From Dyella sp. ASV24 (GTDB taxonomy: Bacteria; Pseudomonadota; Gammaproteobacteria; Xanthomonadales; Rhodanobacteraceae): 47,126 nt of DNA. Position numbers and translations under genes: made by a program. The stretch is taken from contig NZ_JAELTQ010000023.1 of NCBI RefSeq assembly GCF_016428905.1, forward strand, positions 1-47,126. The letters run 5' to 3'. Under the pieces are notes generated by a model. The model did no database searches. It had not been told where the DNA came from and saw only the letters and a list, made by a program, of their open reading frames with translations. Below, one piece after another: positions 1 through 11,318 of this stretch. Each line of letters begins with the position of its first letter. Position 1 is the first letter of the stretch.

Positions 1-1005
1 GCCAACACCGATCCCGTGGCCAGAACCGAGCCCCCCGTTCTCCAGAATGCCCGCATACAACGATTTCGCCATCTGCGAACGCTCCATACCACCGCCCGAC
101 GCAAGCTTGGTCGATACAGCGTTGAGCACCACGGACAGACTGATCTTGGTGTAAGACTGCAAAAGAAAGAGCACGGCGATGATCGCAATCGCCAATGGAA
201 GACCATAACGCACCGTGCGAGTGATCACTGAGGTCTTCGCGTGACCGACGGTTCGCGACGCAAAGACCCACCCAAGTAGAAGGCCGGTAGGCACCGAAAG
301 AATCAAGGCCGAACGACCGGATGTCAGTGCACAGACCAGAAGCATGGCCAACAGCCCGAAGCGCAACGACCGGCGCTTGATCACTTCCGGTGAGCTGAAG
401 AATCCACCACAGAGAAAGATCATCGAGCCGTAGACATGCATCGTTGCGCCCGAGAACCCCTCCGCGAGGTTGACGTTCGCCCCTTCGAAAAAGAACGAAA
501 CAGCGGCGGCGCCGCGGGTCAGGAACAGATAGAAAAAGACCGCGACGCTCGCACAGCAAAGGATGCTGAGTCCGGCAAACCAGTCGACCAGGCGCTCCAT
601 GTCCAGATACCTGCACAGCGCATCGGCGATGAACACCCAGGCCAGGGGAGAAAGGATATAGACAGCGGCCACCTGGGACTGAGCGACCATGGTTGCATCA
701 TGCAAGCCACCGACGATCATGTAGATCAGCGTCACGATGACGCTATAGATATACAGCGTCAGTAGATTCCTGAGACCAAGCCCCATGCGAAGTCCCGGAA
801 AGGACAGCAGGCAGCTCAAGGCGATCATGACGGCGGTGGGAACCGGCAACGAGTTGGGTATCACCACCGCCAACAGAAGAAGCACGAAGGCCGAGCCAAG
901 AAACAGGTGCCTTACCGTAAGCCGATACATACTCACCATCGGCAACTGAGGCGGCGTTGTCGGCTGCATCGTGTGCCGCGTCATCGGGCCGTCCCCCGAA
1001 CTCAT
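1..1005 (-). CDS. Wzy-type polysaccharide polymerase, 3' end cut by window edge
   Basis: This is an unbroken minus-strand reading frame from an ATG at 1005 to the left edge (335 codons seen, C-terminus missing). The product is very hydrophobic, with about eight or more likely membrane helices, for example LFLGSAFVLLLLAVVIPNS near the N-terminus and SVIVTLIYMIVGG later. A polar stretch holding LTSGRSALIL resembles the S/G-R-S element seen in O-antigen polymerases and ligases. The start overlaps the stop of the preceding glycosyltransferase as ATGA, so the two are probably translationally coupled. The role, joining repeat units in the periplasm, is inferred from topology plus a neighbouring flippase and glycosyltransferases. 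Such polymerases are poorly conserved, so an O-antigen ligase is the main alternative. Confidence 0.72.
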   Translation of the reverse strand, partial: MSSGDGPMTRHTMQPTTPPQLPMVSMYRLTVRHLFLGSAFVLLLLAVVIPNSLPVPTAVMIALSCLLSFPGLRMGLGLRNLLTLYIYSVIVTLIYMIVGGLHDATMVAQSQVAAVYILSPLAWVFIADALCRYLDMERLVDWFAGLSILCCASVAVFFYLFLTRGAAAVSFFFEGANVNLAEGFSGATMHVYGSMIFLCGGFFSSPEVIKRRSLRFGLLAMLLVCALTSGRSALILSVPTGLLLGWVFASRTVGHAKTSVITRTVRYGLPLAIAIIAVLFLLQSYTKISLSVVLNAVSTKLASGGGMERSQMAKSLYAGILENGGLGSGHGIGVG

Positions 1006-2282
1006 GCCGCCACCGCCAGGGAAAGCCAGTGGTCGAGTACGCGCGCCTGCTCGATCTTGCTGTAGGCGCCCACGTCACGGCGATCCATAACGTAGCTTGC
1101 TGCACATGCTTGTCGCAAAGTGATCGCCCCCTGCGCACCTTGGCTGACAAGCACCGTCTGCCCTGCCCTGGTCTCGGAGAGAATCGTCGTGGCTGCGTTG
1201 CGTATACCGGAGACGCAAACGACATCAGCTCCGACGGCGAGGTATTCGAATAGCTTGCCAGTCGCGCAACTCGCGCGGGAACCCGTGAGCAAAAGCAACT
1301 TGTCGCAACGCTTCATCAGCTGAAGCGCCAGCGCACGGTCAACTTGTCCAAGAATCACTACAGGGAATCGCGCGCGATCCAGTACGGCGCGCTCCTCTGG
1401 CGTGAGCTCACCGACGAACAACACCACGCGCTCCTGGGCGGATACCGTGTCACCGCCATTCATGGCGTCAACGAAGTATTCGAGACTTCGGGAGGCTGAA
1501 CTGTCGCTCGCCCCTATCCGGCCAAAATGACCGATCAACAGCGATCCCTCAGGCACACGGGTAGCCAACAACGACTCGGCCTCGCTCCCGCTGTCGGCGT
1601 CGTCATCGAGCGCAGCAAAGTCGGCCGGGTCATAGCCATTGGGGATGACCGCCACCGCCTTGTCGGGATAGCGGCGTTTGAAGTCGTCTACCAACGGCTC
1701 ACTCACGGATGTGATCAAGCCACGAGTCCCCACCACCCTGCGCTCGATGATTCCGCGGGCAAGCCCTGGCAACCAACCAGGGCGCCCCAGCGATTCAAAA
1801 ACCAGCCCATCTCTGAAATCCTGGACGCAAGGAATGTCATGTCTCGCGGACAAGCATGCTGCTGCGATCAACGAATCGACGGGTGAATAGGTGCCGATGG
1901 CGACGCAACGCTCTCCTGCGTCCAGCTTCTGGCGGCACAGTCGATCCGCCTCCGATAACGCCGATACCAACCATTGGCGGGGCGACCGATAGCTACGTGC
2001 CAGCGTAAAAGGCAGCGACCGAATGAATGCAGCCGCGAGAATGGGCACTGCCGCTGCCGTTGGCGATTCACTGCCCACGCAGTGGCCTGGAATCGCGTAG
2101 ACGCTGACGTCGTCATCACCTACTTCTCCGATGTCCGGGTGTGGCATCCCGGAGCCACGCGCGAACACGAATACTCGATACTTCCACGGATCGAGATACT
2201 TCAGCAGCCCTTTGAAGCGCTGGGCTGCGATGTTGCTCGATAAGTGATGTGCGGCAAAAACAAACAGATTGATCTTGCTCAC
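1002..2282 (-). CDS. Glycosyltransferase (GT4-like, GT-B fold)
   Basis: The 426-residue product starts at a GTG at 2282. A GAGGG ribosome binding site lies 7 bases upstream and supports this start; an out-of-frame ATG next to it is excluded. The N-terminus (KINLFVFAAHHL) is a typical GT-B first strand. The C-terminal half has IGHFGRIG, a sugar-nucleotide-domain strand, and KLFEYLAVGADVVCVSG, the family's E-x7-style acidic loop region. It probably adds one sugar to the lipid-linked repeat unit at the cytoplasmic membrane. The gene overlaps the downstream polymerase by 4 bases and lies 139 bases after the flippase gene. Donor and acceptor cannot be told from sequence. Confidence 0.8.
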   Translation of the reverse strand: MSKINLFVFAAHHLSSNIAAQRFKGLLKYLDPWKYRVFVFARGSGMPHPDIGEVGDDDVSVYAIPGHCVGSESPTAAAVPILAAAFIRSLPFTLARSYRSPRQWLVSALSEADRLCRQKLDAGERCVAIGTYSPVDSLIAAACLSARHDIPCVQDFRDGLVFESLGRPGWLPGLARGIIERRVVGTRGLITSVSEPLVDDFKRRYPDKAVAVIPNGYDPADFAALDDDADSGSEAESLLATRVPEGSLLIGHFGRIGASDSSASRSLEYFVDAMNGGDTVSAQERVVLFVGELTPEERAVLDRARFPVVILGQVDRALALQLMKRCDKLLLLTGSRASCATGKLFEYLAVGADVVCVSGIRNAATTILSETRAGQTVLVSQGAQGAITLRQACAASYVMDRRDVGAYSKIEQARVLDHWLSLAVAA

Positions 2283-2421
2283 ATACTAGCCCTCGATCTG
2301 GATGCGTGGTTGCCCAAAGCACACCTTGGTGCAGGGTCAACAACGCATTCGAACGCGCAATCCCGCTAAACGTCTTGCTCCAACAGGTGCGCGCGGTTGA
2401 TGGTTAGGCCAGCCATGGCAA

Positions 2422-3882
2422 TCATGAAACCGTTCCCGACCCGCTTCCTGGTTCGGCAGAGAAAAACTCAGATCTGATGGCTCCGTGCAATGAGCGATAC
2501 ATGCCCGCCCATTCGGTACGGAAGCACCAGACGACGACCGGCAACAAGGCGAGCCAGATCAACCCAACGTGGACTCGGCTATCCGGACCGAACGCCAATG
2601 TCGCGATGGATAGCAAGACTGCCAAAGTGATAAACACATACAGGCGCGCCCTCGGAAAGGGTCGCCATACATGGGCGGACGCCTCCGTTCTGGCGACAAA
2701 GAACATAAGGAACGCGATGGTATTGGCTGCCACAGCACCGGCTGCGCCGTATGTCGGCACTAGCAAGATGCTACCGGCAACATTGACCAGCAAGGCGGCG
2801 ACGGTCGACCACAGCGACAACATGGAACGGCGCGTGATGCCGATGCCAACACAGGTGATTTCAGAAAGCGTATACAGCAAGGGCTGCCCGATGCTGCACA
2901 ACATCATGTACTTCACCTGCACGTAGTGCTCAGGGAGTACAAAGTCCGTCAACCAGGAGAAGCATCCGGTGAGCGTCCATAGTACACAGACAACGGCCAA
3001 GGCCTGCTGGGCTATATCGTCGACGCGTTTCATGTCCACGCCGCCAGCCACCCATTTGTAGACCATGGGGGCCCAAAGCACGGTAAAGATCGTTTGAAAC
3101 ACCACTCCGACGCCAGCAAAACTCATGGATACGGAATAGATGGCTAATTCCGAAAGCGTGGACAGGCTTCGAAGCGCAATCGAGCTGGTTGCATCCAGCC
3201 CCCAATAAGCCACACCAGCAAAGATCAGCGGCACACCGTAGGCGAGCAGATGGTTGGCCTGGCTCCTGGAAACAGACGACATGACGGCAGGACCCCATTC
3301 CCGCCTAGTATTCCATCCATAAATGATCAGCACCGAGATCAGCGACAGCAAGTACGCCACCTCGAGCTCTCCAAATGATCTTTCGAATATGGGCAAGAGG
3401 AACACGCCTATCACCGCCAGAAGAATGATCTTTGGCAAGATCTGGCTTAGCGAAAAGGCAACGCCTCGATCCTGCATTCGCAAAATAAGCGATAGAAATC
3501 GCGACACGAAGCTCACGGCGATGCAAGCGACGAGTATCCAGTAGTACGCCACATGGCCCACGCCAAACAGCCAATCCGCGATACGTTCGTCAAACGGAAT
3601 GCTGATCATCACCACCAGCAGCATCAGCGCGAAACCCGGCGCAAAGCATGCTTTGAGCAGAGCGCCTCGGTCGCTCCATTCGTGATACTCGCGCACATAA
3701 GCGCGATCGAGACCGAGGTTGAATAGTAGTACGCCGAACGACACCGCGACCTGAACTAGATTTAGTCGACCCACATCTTTCGGTGGAAATATCCACGCGA
3801 TAGCGGGCACCGTTATGAGTCCGATCGCTGCACTCGCGACAGGCCCCATGGCGAACGCCAAGATGGTCTTGACCTTCACCAT
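2422..3882 (-). CDS. wzx: Wzx-type oligosaccharide flippase
   Basis: The 486-residue product is a polytopic membrane protein with roughly 12 to 14 hydrophobic segments. It begins KTILAFAMGPVASAAIGLI, typical of the polysaccharide synthesis/MATE-like flippase superfamily (Wzx/PST), and the length fits the family. It should translocate undecaprenyl-linked repeat units to the periplasmic face for the polymerase. It lies 67 bases downstream of a glycosyltransferase gene on the same strand. Residues just after the first two helices (FPPKDVGRLNL) match the usual amphipathic linker of this family. The ribosome binding site is weak. Function is sure at the superfamily level; the substrate is unknown. 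Confidence 0.85.
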   Translation of the reverse strand: MVKVKTILAFAMGPVASAAIGLITVPAIAWIFPPKDVGRLNLVQVAVSFGVLLFNLGLDRAYVREYHEWSDRGALLKACFAPGFALMLLVVMISIPFDERIADWLFGVGHVAYYWILVACIAVSFVSRFLSLILRMQDRGVAFSLSQILPKIILLAVIGVFLLPIFERSFGELEVAYLLSLISVLIIYGWNTRREWGPAVMSSVSRSQANHLLAYGVPLIFAGVAYWGLDATSSIALRSLSTLSELAIYSVSMSFAGVGVVFQTIFTVLWAPMVYKWVAGGVDMKRVDDIAQQALAVVCVLWTLTGCFSWLTDFVLPEHYVQVKYMMLCSIGQPLLYTLSEITCVGIGITRRSMLSLWSTVAALLVNVAGSILLVPTYGAAGAVAANTIAFLMFFVARTEASAHVWRPFPRARLYVFITLAVLLSIATLAFGPDSRVHVGLIWLALLPVVVWCFRTEWAGMYRSLHGAIRSEFFSAEPGSGSGTVS

Positions 3883-3949
3883 AACGCGCTTCTGTCTTGC
3901 AGGAACAAGTACACATCATCGTTTGATGGAAGGACGAAGTTGAAAGTCA

Positions 3950-5191
3950 TCATCTCGCACCAAGGCCGATGACATTGGCAACGAAGTCCCTGTAATTACG
4001 CGCCGCGTCGAACCTTGTCTCTATGACGCTGCGCGCATTTGATCGCAACGAGGATCGCTCGGGCCCCAACACAACCCTGGCGATGGCCGCGGAGATCTCC
4101 CGGCCGTCAGGGCGACTGCTCATCAAGGCCCCGCAACGGTTAGACACCACGTAAGAGATACCACCTACGTCGGGAGCGACCACCGGCACGCTCTTGCTCA
4201 TCGCCTCCATCATGGAAACCGGCGTTCCCTCCGATTCGCTGGTGTTCACCAGTACGTCGACCGGAGCATCCAGAAAGACTCGCCTGACATCTTCATGCGG
4301 TACGTAGCCCAAAAATTCAAAGGAGAGATTGGGCACACCATCCAATCGCTTCTGCGCCAGCGCGCGTGTTTCCTCGAGAAGCGGTCCACCACCCACATGT
4401 GTCCACTTGGCCTTCACCTCCGGATTCTCGCGGGCAAAAACTGCCAGCCCATCCACGATCCGCTCAAGATGTTTAACAGGCACACAGAACGAGACAGAAA
4501 CAATATGGACAGCACCCTCAGGACTCGGACGAGCCACGCTCTCCTCAACAGGCACACCCAAGGGAATCAGCTGCATCTTCTCGGGCGGCGCGCCATAAGT
4601 CGCCTCCATGTACGCAGCTGCATGCGACGAGAGCACGTAGATCCGATCGTAGCCTTGAATGAACTGCCGCTTCAGCGGCATGTACTCCCGGTACCGTCGC
4701 GGCTCATAGAGATCCACGCCATGCACACGGGTAACGACTCGGCGCACCCGACCGCGAAGCTTGGCCAGAATCGCCGCGTAGGACTGCGTGTCGTTCCAGT
4801 AGCAGTACGCCACGTCGATATCACCGTTTCTGTCGGTGTATCGGGTGATCTGATGAGCCTGTTGGAGGACCTTGGAGCAATGGAGAATGGCCCGTAAGGC
4901 GGTCCTCCATTCGAGCTTACTTGTACGCCAGAGATGAACCAGTTCGCTACGAAGCATGCCGCTGAATAGCGCCCCCATGACGGCCACCAGTCGCCCGAAC
5001 AGTCGACCGGAGGTCAACACTGTATCGATCGTCATACCTTGCGGTATGTTGCGAGGTTCGCCATGGGCAATCGCAGGCATCAATGTGACGTGCGCTTCCC
5101 CCTGCTCGGCCCAATAACCAATCTCGTCGTCGATGAACTGCTCGCCCGGCAGGTAAGGATAGGCATTGGTAAGTATCACGACCCTCATCAT
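3950..5191 (-). CDS. Glycosyltransferase family 4
   Basis: The product is about 413 residues. The first strand is RVVILTNAYPYLPGEQF; the C-terminal domain has SVSFCVPVKHLERIVDGLA and the diagnostic SESEGTPVSMMEAMSKSVPV, in which the E-x7-E arrangement binds the nucleotide sugar. This is the GT4 retaining family with GT-B fold. The ATG at 5191 overlaps the stop of the preceding HprK-like gene as ATGA and is preferred. A GTG at 5197 sits closer to a GAGG element, and an ATG at 5188 is also in frame, so the exact start is open. It probably extends the repeat unit on the cytoplasmic side of the membrane. Confidence 0.88.
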   Translation of the reverse strand: MMRVVILTNAYPYLPGEQFIDDEIGYWAEQGEAHVTLMPAIAHGEPRNIPQGMTIDTVLTSGRLFGRLVAVMGALFSGMLRSELVHLWRTSKLEWRTALRAILHCSKVLQQAHQITRYTDRNGDIDVAYCYWNDTQSYAAILAKLRGRVRRVVTRVHGVDLYEPRRYREYMPLKRQFIQGYDRIYVLSSHAAAYMEATYGAPPEKMQLIPLGVPVEESVARPSPEGAVHIVSVSFCVPVKHLERIVDGLAVFARENPEVKAKWTHVGGGPLLEETRALAQKRLDGVPNLSFEFLGYVPHEDVRRVFLDAPVDVLVNTSESEGTPVSMMEAMSKSVPVVAPDVGGISYVVSNRCGALMSSRPDGREISAAIARVVLGPERSSLRSNARSVIETRFDAARNYRDFVANVIGLGAR

Positions 5192-6300
5192 GAGCACGCC
5201 ACCTCGCCCGTCAGTATCTCGACCATGCTGCGGCGGTATGTAACGTGGTCCATGTCAAACGGAACACTCAGCTTGAAGCAGGAAACGGTGGAAAGGCATG
5301 TAGACAACACATGTCGCCAGTTAGCCACCACGTCATCCATAGTTAGCATCGCGTTGCGACCCGTTGCCAGGGCGTTGTACTTCTCCCAATAGAGATGATC
5401 ATGAAATATGCTGTACTCCGCACCGACCACGGCCAACGTCATCTCAACGGCATTGTCGACGCGTAGACTCGACAGGCGAATGTCAGCGATGCCTTCGCGG
5501 ACGACGTAGTAAAGGCGTGATGCCGGCGCCGCCATCGGCTCAATCGCTCGATACAAATGATCCGGCCGGATCTTACGACGAACGATCGCAGGGTCGATCC
5601 AATTTTTGACTCGGAAATGCGTTCGATCCAGCCAACCTCGTCCTTCCAGGATCAGGTCACCCAGCTCGTTGCCAAAACAGTCGTAGCCATAGATCTTGGG
5701 CCAGGCCATATTGGCGTGAACCATCGAGCGTGACGACGCGCTTGTTGACATGATGGCGATGTCATCGCAAACAAAACCGATGCGCGCGTCGCTTCTCATG
5801 GCCAGCATGGCGGCCGACTTGCCCGCGCCACCCGTCCCCGCAAGCAGGAAGGCAGCGCCATCCATGGTCATACAGGACGCGTGCACCGGAGCAAGATCGC
5901 CGAAGAAGTAGGTGGATGGGACAAGCACAAACTCGTGCAACAGCTGTTCGAAGTACTCCACATCGTTGGCGTACTCCATCGACAACAGTTTCTTGACTCG
6001 GTGCTTGATGCCATCCCTTGTCTTGAAGACGACATGAACCAACAAGCATCCATTCCCAGCCCACCGCCAGGTAATGTCAGCGGCAGGGAAAGACGTCAGC
6101 ATCCCGTCTTCGAGCATACGATGGAAGCGCGGATTGGCGGCCAATGGCGCGCCCGATGCCTCTTCTCCGGAGATGCACACTTCAACCTGAGGCTCGAGTT
6201 CATCCGCATCCGCATAAAGCGCCAGGCATTCGGCAAGCCAGATCTGATGATCTGCATCGCTGGAGAATGAATAGCACTTTCCAAAGATGAGCTTCTTCAT
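5188..6300 (-). CDS. HPr kinase/phosphorylase-like P-loop protein of polysaccharide cluster
   Basis: The product is 370 residues from the ATG at 6300, or 382 from a GTG at 6336 that would overlap wbpE by 14 bases; neither has a good ribosome binding site. The central part carries LLAGTGGAGKSAAML, a Walker A loop, followed by FVCDDIAIM, which resembles the acidic DD pair of the HprK C-terminal kinase domain. The ~150 residues before it show no domain I recognise. True HprK partners (HPr, EI) are not visible nearby. It sits between an aminotransferase and a glycosyltransferase, overlapping the latter as ATGA, so it belongs to the same transcript. HprK-like proteins in polysaccharide clusters have no settled role. 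A protein or sugar kinase, or a regulatory ATPase, are all possible. Confidence 0.72.
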   Translation of the reverse strand: MKKLIFGKCYSFSSDADHQIWLAECLALYADADELEPQVEVCISGEEASGAPLAANPRFHRMLEDGMLTSFPAADITWRWAGNGCLLVHVVFKTRDGIKHRVKKLLSMEYANDVEYFEQLLHEFVLVPSTYFFGDLAPVHASCMTMDGAAFLLAGTGGAGKSAAMLAMRSDARIGFVCDDIAIMSTSASSRSMVHANMAWPKIYGYDCFGNELGDLILEGRGWLDRTHFRVKNWIDPAIVRRKIRPDHLYRAIEPMAAPASRLYYVVREGIADIRLSSLRVDNAVEMTLAVVGAEYSIFHDHLYWEKYNALATGRNAMLTMDDVVANWRHVLSTCLSTVSCFKLSVPFDMDHVTYRRSMVEILTGEVACS

Positions 6301-6322
6301 AGGCCGGGCCAGGAAAGCGAAT

Positions 6323-7413
6323 TCATCTTGAAACACCCGCTATCAGCGCAGCGGCAATGAAGTCCTGCTGGGATTCATCCAAGTACGGTGACATGGGCAA
6401 ACTGAGCACCTCTGCCGCCGCCTCGTCGCACATCGCCAACCGACCATCGCCGTTCAGCAGTGCGGGTTGCCTGTTCAGCGGTATGGGATAGTGCACAGCC
6501 GTCGGTACCCCGGACGCTTCAAGATGGCCGCGAACGACGTCACGCTTATCGACACGAATGGTGTACTGAGCCCAGGCACTGGTATTGTGATCTTCGATGC
6601 GCGGAACGCCGATGGAACCGTGCCCTGCGAAGAAATTCTCGTATCGCTTCGCCACCTCTGCTCGACGATCCATCTCACTGTCGAGGATCTCAAGTTTGAG
6701 TAGAAGGATGGCCGCCTGCAGGGTATCCAACCGGCTGTTCACGCCAATACGAGCGTGGTGGTAGCGACGGTCCTGCCCGTGACGCGCAATCTGCCTGGCA
6801 ACCCGTTCCAGCTCGGGATCGCTCGTGAATATCGCTCCACCATCGCCGTAGCACCCCAGGGGTTTGCTCGGGAAGAAACTCGTGCAAGCCATGACGCTCA
6901 GATTGCAGCTCTTCTTGCCTTTGTAGGTCGCCCCAAAACTCTGGGCGGCATCCTCAATGACGGGTATGCCATGGGCGACGGCCGCGTCGTGAATGGCGTC
7001 GAAATCCGGGCATTGGCCGTACAGTGAAACTGCGATGATGGCCCGCGTTTTCGCTGTGATCAGCGTCCCGAGCAGCTTGGGGTCGATGTTGTAGGTTCGC
7101 GGATCGATGTCCGCGTAGACAGGCTTAGCCCCAAGCAGTACGACGACCTCGGCCGTCGAGATATGGGTGAAACCAGGCACGATGACCTCATCACCCGGAC
7201 CGACGCCCAGCGTCATCAAGGCGATCTGCAGCGCATCGGTGCCGTTGGCTACCGAGATGCAGAACTTGGCACCCGAATACTCGGCCAGTCTCACCTCAAG
7301 CTCAGCAACCTCTGGCCCAAGAATGTACTGCCCGTGCTCCATGACCCGGGCAATGCCCGCGTCCAGGCGGCCCTTGATCCGGGCCTGCTGTTGTCTGAGA
7401 TCGATAAAGTCGA

Positions 7414-7417
<4 letters not shown>
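6323..7417 (-). CDS. wbpE: DegT/DnrJ/EryC1 aminotransferase, WbpE-type
   Basis: The 364-residue PLP enzyme belongs to the sugar aminotransferase (AHBA_syn) family. Visible landmarks are [12 protein letters not shown] in the cofactor pocket, [11 protein letters not shown] with the PLP-contacting Asp, and [15 protein letters not shown], whose Lys at about residue 185 should form the Schiff base. With wbpB and wbpD directly upstream, the expected reaction is transfer of an amino group from glutamate to the 3-keto sugar made by WbpB, giving UDP-3-amino-GlcNAcA. Its start overlaps the wbpD stop as ATGA. The family is broad, so the substrate call rests on the three-gene set. Confidence 0.88.
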
Positions 7418-9071
<1,654 letters not shown>

Positions 9072-11282
9072 TCACGAAGCCGTCCCACTAAGTTCGTAGT
9101 ACGCGTAGGAGTAGTAACCGCTACTACGCTTCTCGACCGCGTTGAAGATCGCGCCCTTGATGACGACGCCATCATGCTCAAAGCGTTGCTTGGCCAAGGC
9201 GACCTCGCGGACCTGATTGACGCCAAAGCGAACAACCAGCAGACCCGTACCACAGTGATGTCCGATAACCGATGCGTCCGTCGCCACCAGCACCGGCGGG
9301 GTATCAATGATGACCAGGTCGTAATGTGACTTCAGGTGATTCACCAGATCCGAGAACCTGGCATTCATCAGCAATTCGGAAGGATTGGGCGGAACCTTTC
9401 CACGCGGAAGAAAGTGAAGATTCTCCAGCGACGCCACTTCACGCACTGCGTCCGCCAGCGTGGCCTGCCCCGATATCACCTCCGAGAGCCCAACATCTGG
9501 CCGGCCGCCGAGTACCTTGTGCAAGGAACCCATGCGCATGTCACCGTCGATAAGCAACACCCGCTGACCACTTTGGGTGATCACGGCGGCCAGGTTGGCG
9601 GCAACGAAGGTCTTGCCTGCATTGGGGCTGGCACCCGAGATCATGAGCACGTTGTTCTTCGCTTCCAGCCGGGCGAAGTGCAGGCTCGTTCTTAGACTAC
9701 GCAGGGCCTCCGTTGCCAGGTCCTTGGGCGCGTCCACGACCAGCATGTGTTGCCTGCCGTCACCGCGCGCACGCCGGACTTGCAGCGATCGCTCGCGGAC
9801 GCTCACAGGAATGGTGGCGTAAACGGGAAGACCGATTCGTTCGATGACCGTGGGGTCTTCGATGCCCCGATTCAGCGCCTCACGCATGAATACATAGACC
9901 AGCGCCACGAAGCCACCGAGCAAGGTCCCGCCAAGCAGGATCAGCATGCCTTTGGGCCAGATCGGATCGGTCACATCGACCGCGGCCTTATCGATAATGC
10001 GAACATTGCCCACCGTGCCGGCGCGAGCGATATCGAGCTGCTGCGCCTGATTGAGCAAGCCCGTATAGGTATCGTTGTTCACCTGTACGTCGCGATTGAG
10101 CTTCAACAGCTCCTGCTGCGTGTCAGGGAGCCCATTGACCTTCTTCTCGATGGCGCCCTTCTGGGCCTGCAGCTGTCCAATCTGCTGCATCAGCGACTTG
10201 TAGGCGGGATGCTGCGGGGTGAACTGGCGCTGCAGTTGGGCCTGCTGCATCTCCAGCTGCTCGAGATTCGTTTCGATCGATACCGACTGGTCGAGCAGAC
10301 TCTGGGTCTGCATGCTTACGTCAACAGAATGGGCCTGATTCTGGAAAGCATTGAGTGCCGCCGTCGCTTTCTCCAGATCCCGACGGACGTTGGGCAACTG
10401 CTCCCGGACAAACTTCAGGCTACTCGCCGCCTCGGCCGAGTTCCTGTCGATATCCTGCCGCACGTAGAGCTCACCCACCTGCTGCAGAAAATCGGCAGCC
10501 ATCGCGGCGTTCGTATTGTTGTACGTCAGCTGGATGATGCCCGAATCCTTACCCAGCTCGGTCGTGGTGATGGCCTTCTGCAGTTTGTTGATCACCGTCA
10601 ACTCGCGATGGCGGACCACGCGGAACCGTGTCCCAGGGTTCGCCGCAAGCGACCATATCTGCGCTGACACGCCATGTGACTGTGAGAACTGCCCTACCTT
10701 TCCCACAAGAAGAACGTTGTCGTCCTTGTCCTGCAGGATGTAGACACCGTTCTCCCCCGCGGTCAGCCGCAACGGCTTGTCCAGCAAGGAATCGGGAACA
10801 TCGAGCTGAAACACCTCCAGCTTGGAGCCGCCCCAGTCGTAACGGGACATGCCAAACAGAGGAGTCGCCAGCTTTCCGGGGTTCTTTGAGGCGAAATGAC
10901 GTGCAATAAAGCCGCCAATCAGGGGGAAACGATTGGGCTCGGCCTCAATCTTCAAGTTGAGCTTGTCGACCGCTGCGCCAACGACCATGCGCGAGGTGAT
11001 CAGCGCGGATTCTGTCGTTGACGTGGAGTCGGAAGCGCCCAATTCCTGTGTCAGCGCGCTTAGACCTGGGAGACTCGGCACCTTTTGCTCGACCTGAACG
11101 ATCGACGTTGCCTGGTAGATAGGTGTCACCAGCATCACGTAAACAATGCTTAGCGCAATGAATGCAAGGATGATGAAGGCGATTCGCCAGCGGTAATCGC
11201 GTAGCGTTCCAAGTACTTCGCGAAGGTCGATCTCGTCCTCGCGTGACAATGGATCTTGCAGGGTGGCCAGTTGAACGGTCAT
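9072..11282 (-). CDS. wzc: Polysaccharide co-polymerase / bacterial tyrosine autokinase (Wzc-type)
   Basis: The 736-residue product has a Wzz-type N-terminal domain with an inner-membrane helix (IAFIILAFIALSIVYVMLV). A long periplasmic coiled-coil region follows, rich in Gln and Leu at roughly residues 280-400. A second helix (GMLILLGGTLLGGFVALVYVF) comes just after the VGNVRIIDKA motif. The cytoplasmic BY-kinase has Walker A ASPNAGKTF, Walker A' LLIDGDMRM and Walker B VIIDTPPVL. The tail SSGYYSYAYYE is the tyrosine cluster that is autophosphorylated in this family. It controls chain length and export together with a cognate phosphatase, encoded 36 bases upstream. All catalytic elements look intact. 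Confidence 0.93.
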   Translation of the reverse strand: MTVQLATLQDPLSREDEIDLREVLGTLRDYRWRIAFIILAFIALSIVYVMLVTPIYQATSIVQVEQKVPSLPGLSALTQELGASDSTSTTESALITSRMVVGAAVDKLNLKIEAEPNRFPLIGGFIARHFASKNPGKLATPLFGMSRYDWGGSKLEVFQLDVPDSLLDKPLRLTAGENGVYILQDKDDNVLLVGKVGQFSQSHGVSAQIWSLAANPGTRFRVVRHRELTVINKLQKAITTTELGKDSGIIQLTYNNTNAAMAADFLQQVGELYVRQDIDRNSAEAASSLKFVREQLPNVRRDLEKATAALNAFQNQAHSVDVSMQTQSLLDQSVSIETNLEQLEMQQAQLQRQFTPQHPAYKSLMQQIGQLQAQKGAIEKKVNGLPDTQQELLKLNRDVQVNNDTYTGLLNQAQQLDIARAGTVGNVRIIDKAAVDVTDPIWPKGMLILLGGTLLGGFVALVYVFMREALNRGIEDPTVIERIGLPVYATIPVSVRERSLQVRRARGDGRQHMLVVDAPKDLATEALRSLRTSLHFARLEAKNNVLMISGASPNAGKTFVAANLAAVITQSGQRVLLIDGDMRMGSLHKVLGGRPDVGLSEVISGQATLADAVREVASLENLHFLPRGKVPPNPSELLMNARFSDLVNHLKSHYDLVIIDTPPVLVATDASVIGHHCGTGLLVVRFGVNQVREVALAKQRFEHDGVVIKGAIFNAVEKRSSGYYSYAYYELSGTAS

Positions 11283-11318
11283 GTCGTTGCCTGGATCCTC
11301 ATCGACGAATGAATCGAT

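Noticed and set aside
9747..10667. 306-codon plus-strand frame opposite the tyrosine autokinase
   Set aside because: It is a shadow frame; the minus-strand gene has all Wzc motifs, so this is not a second gene.
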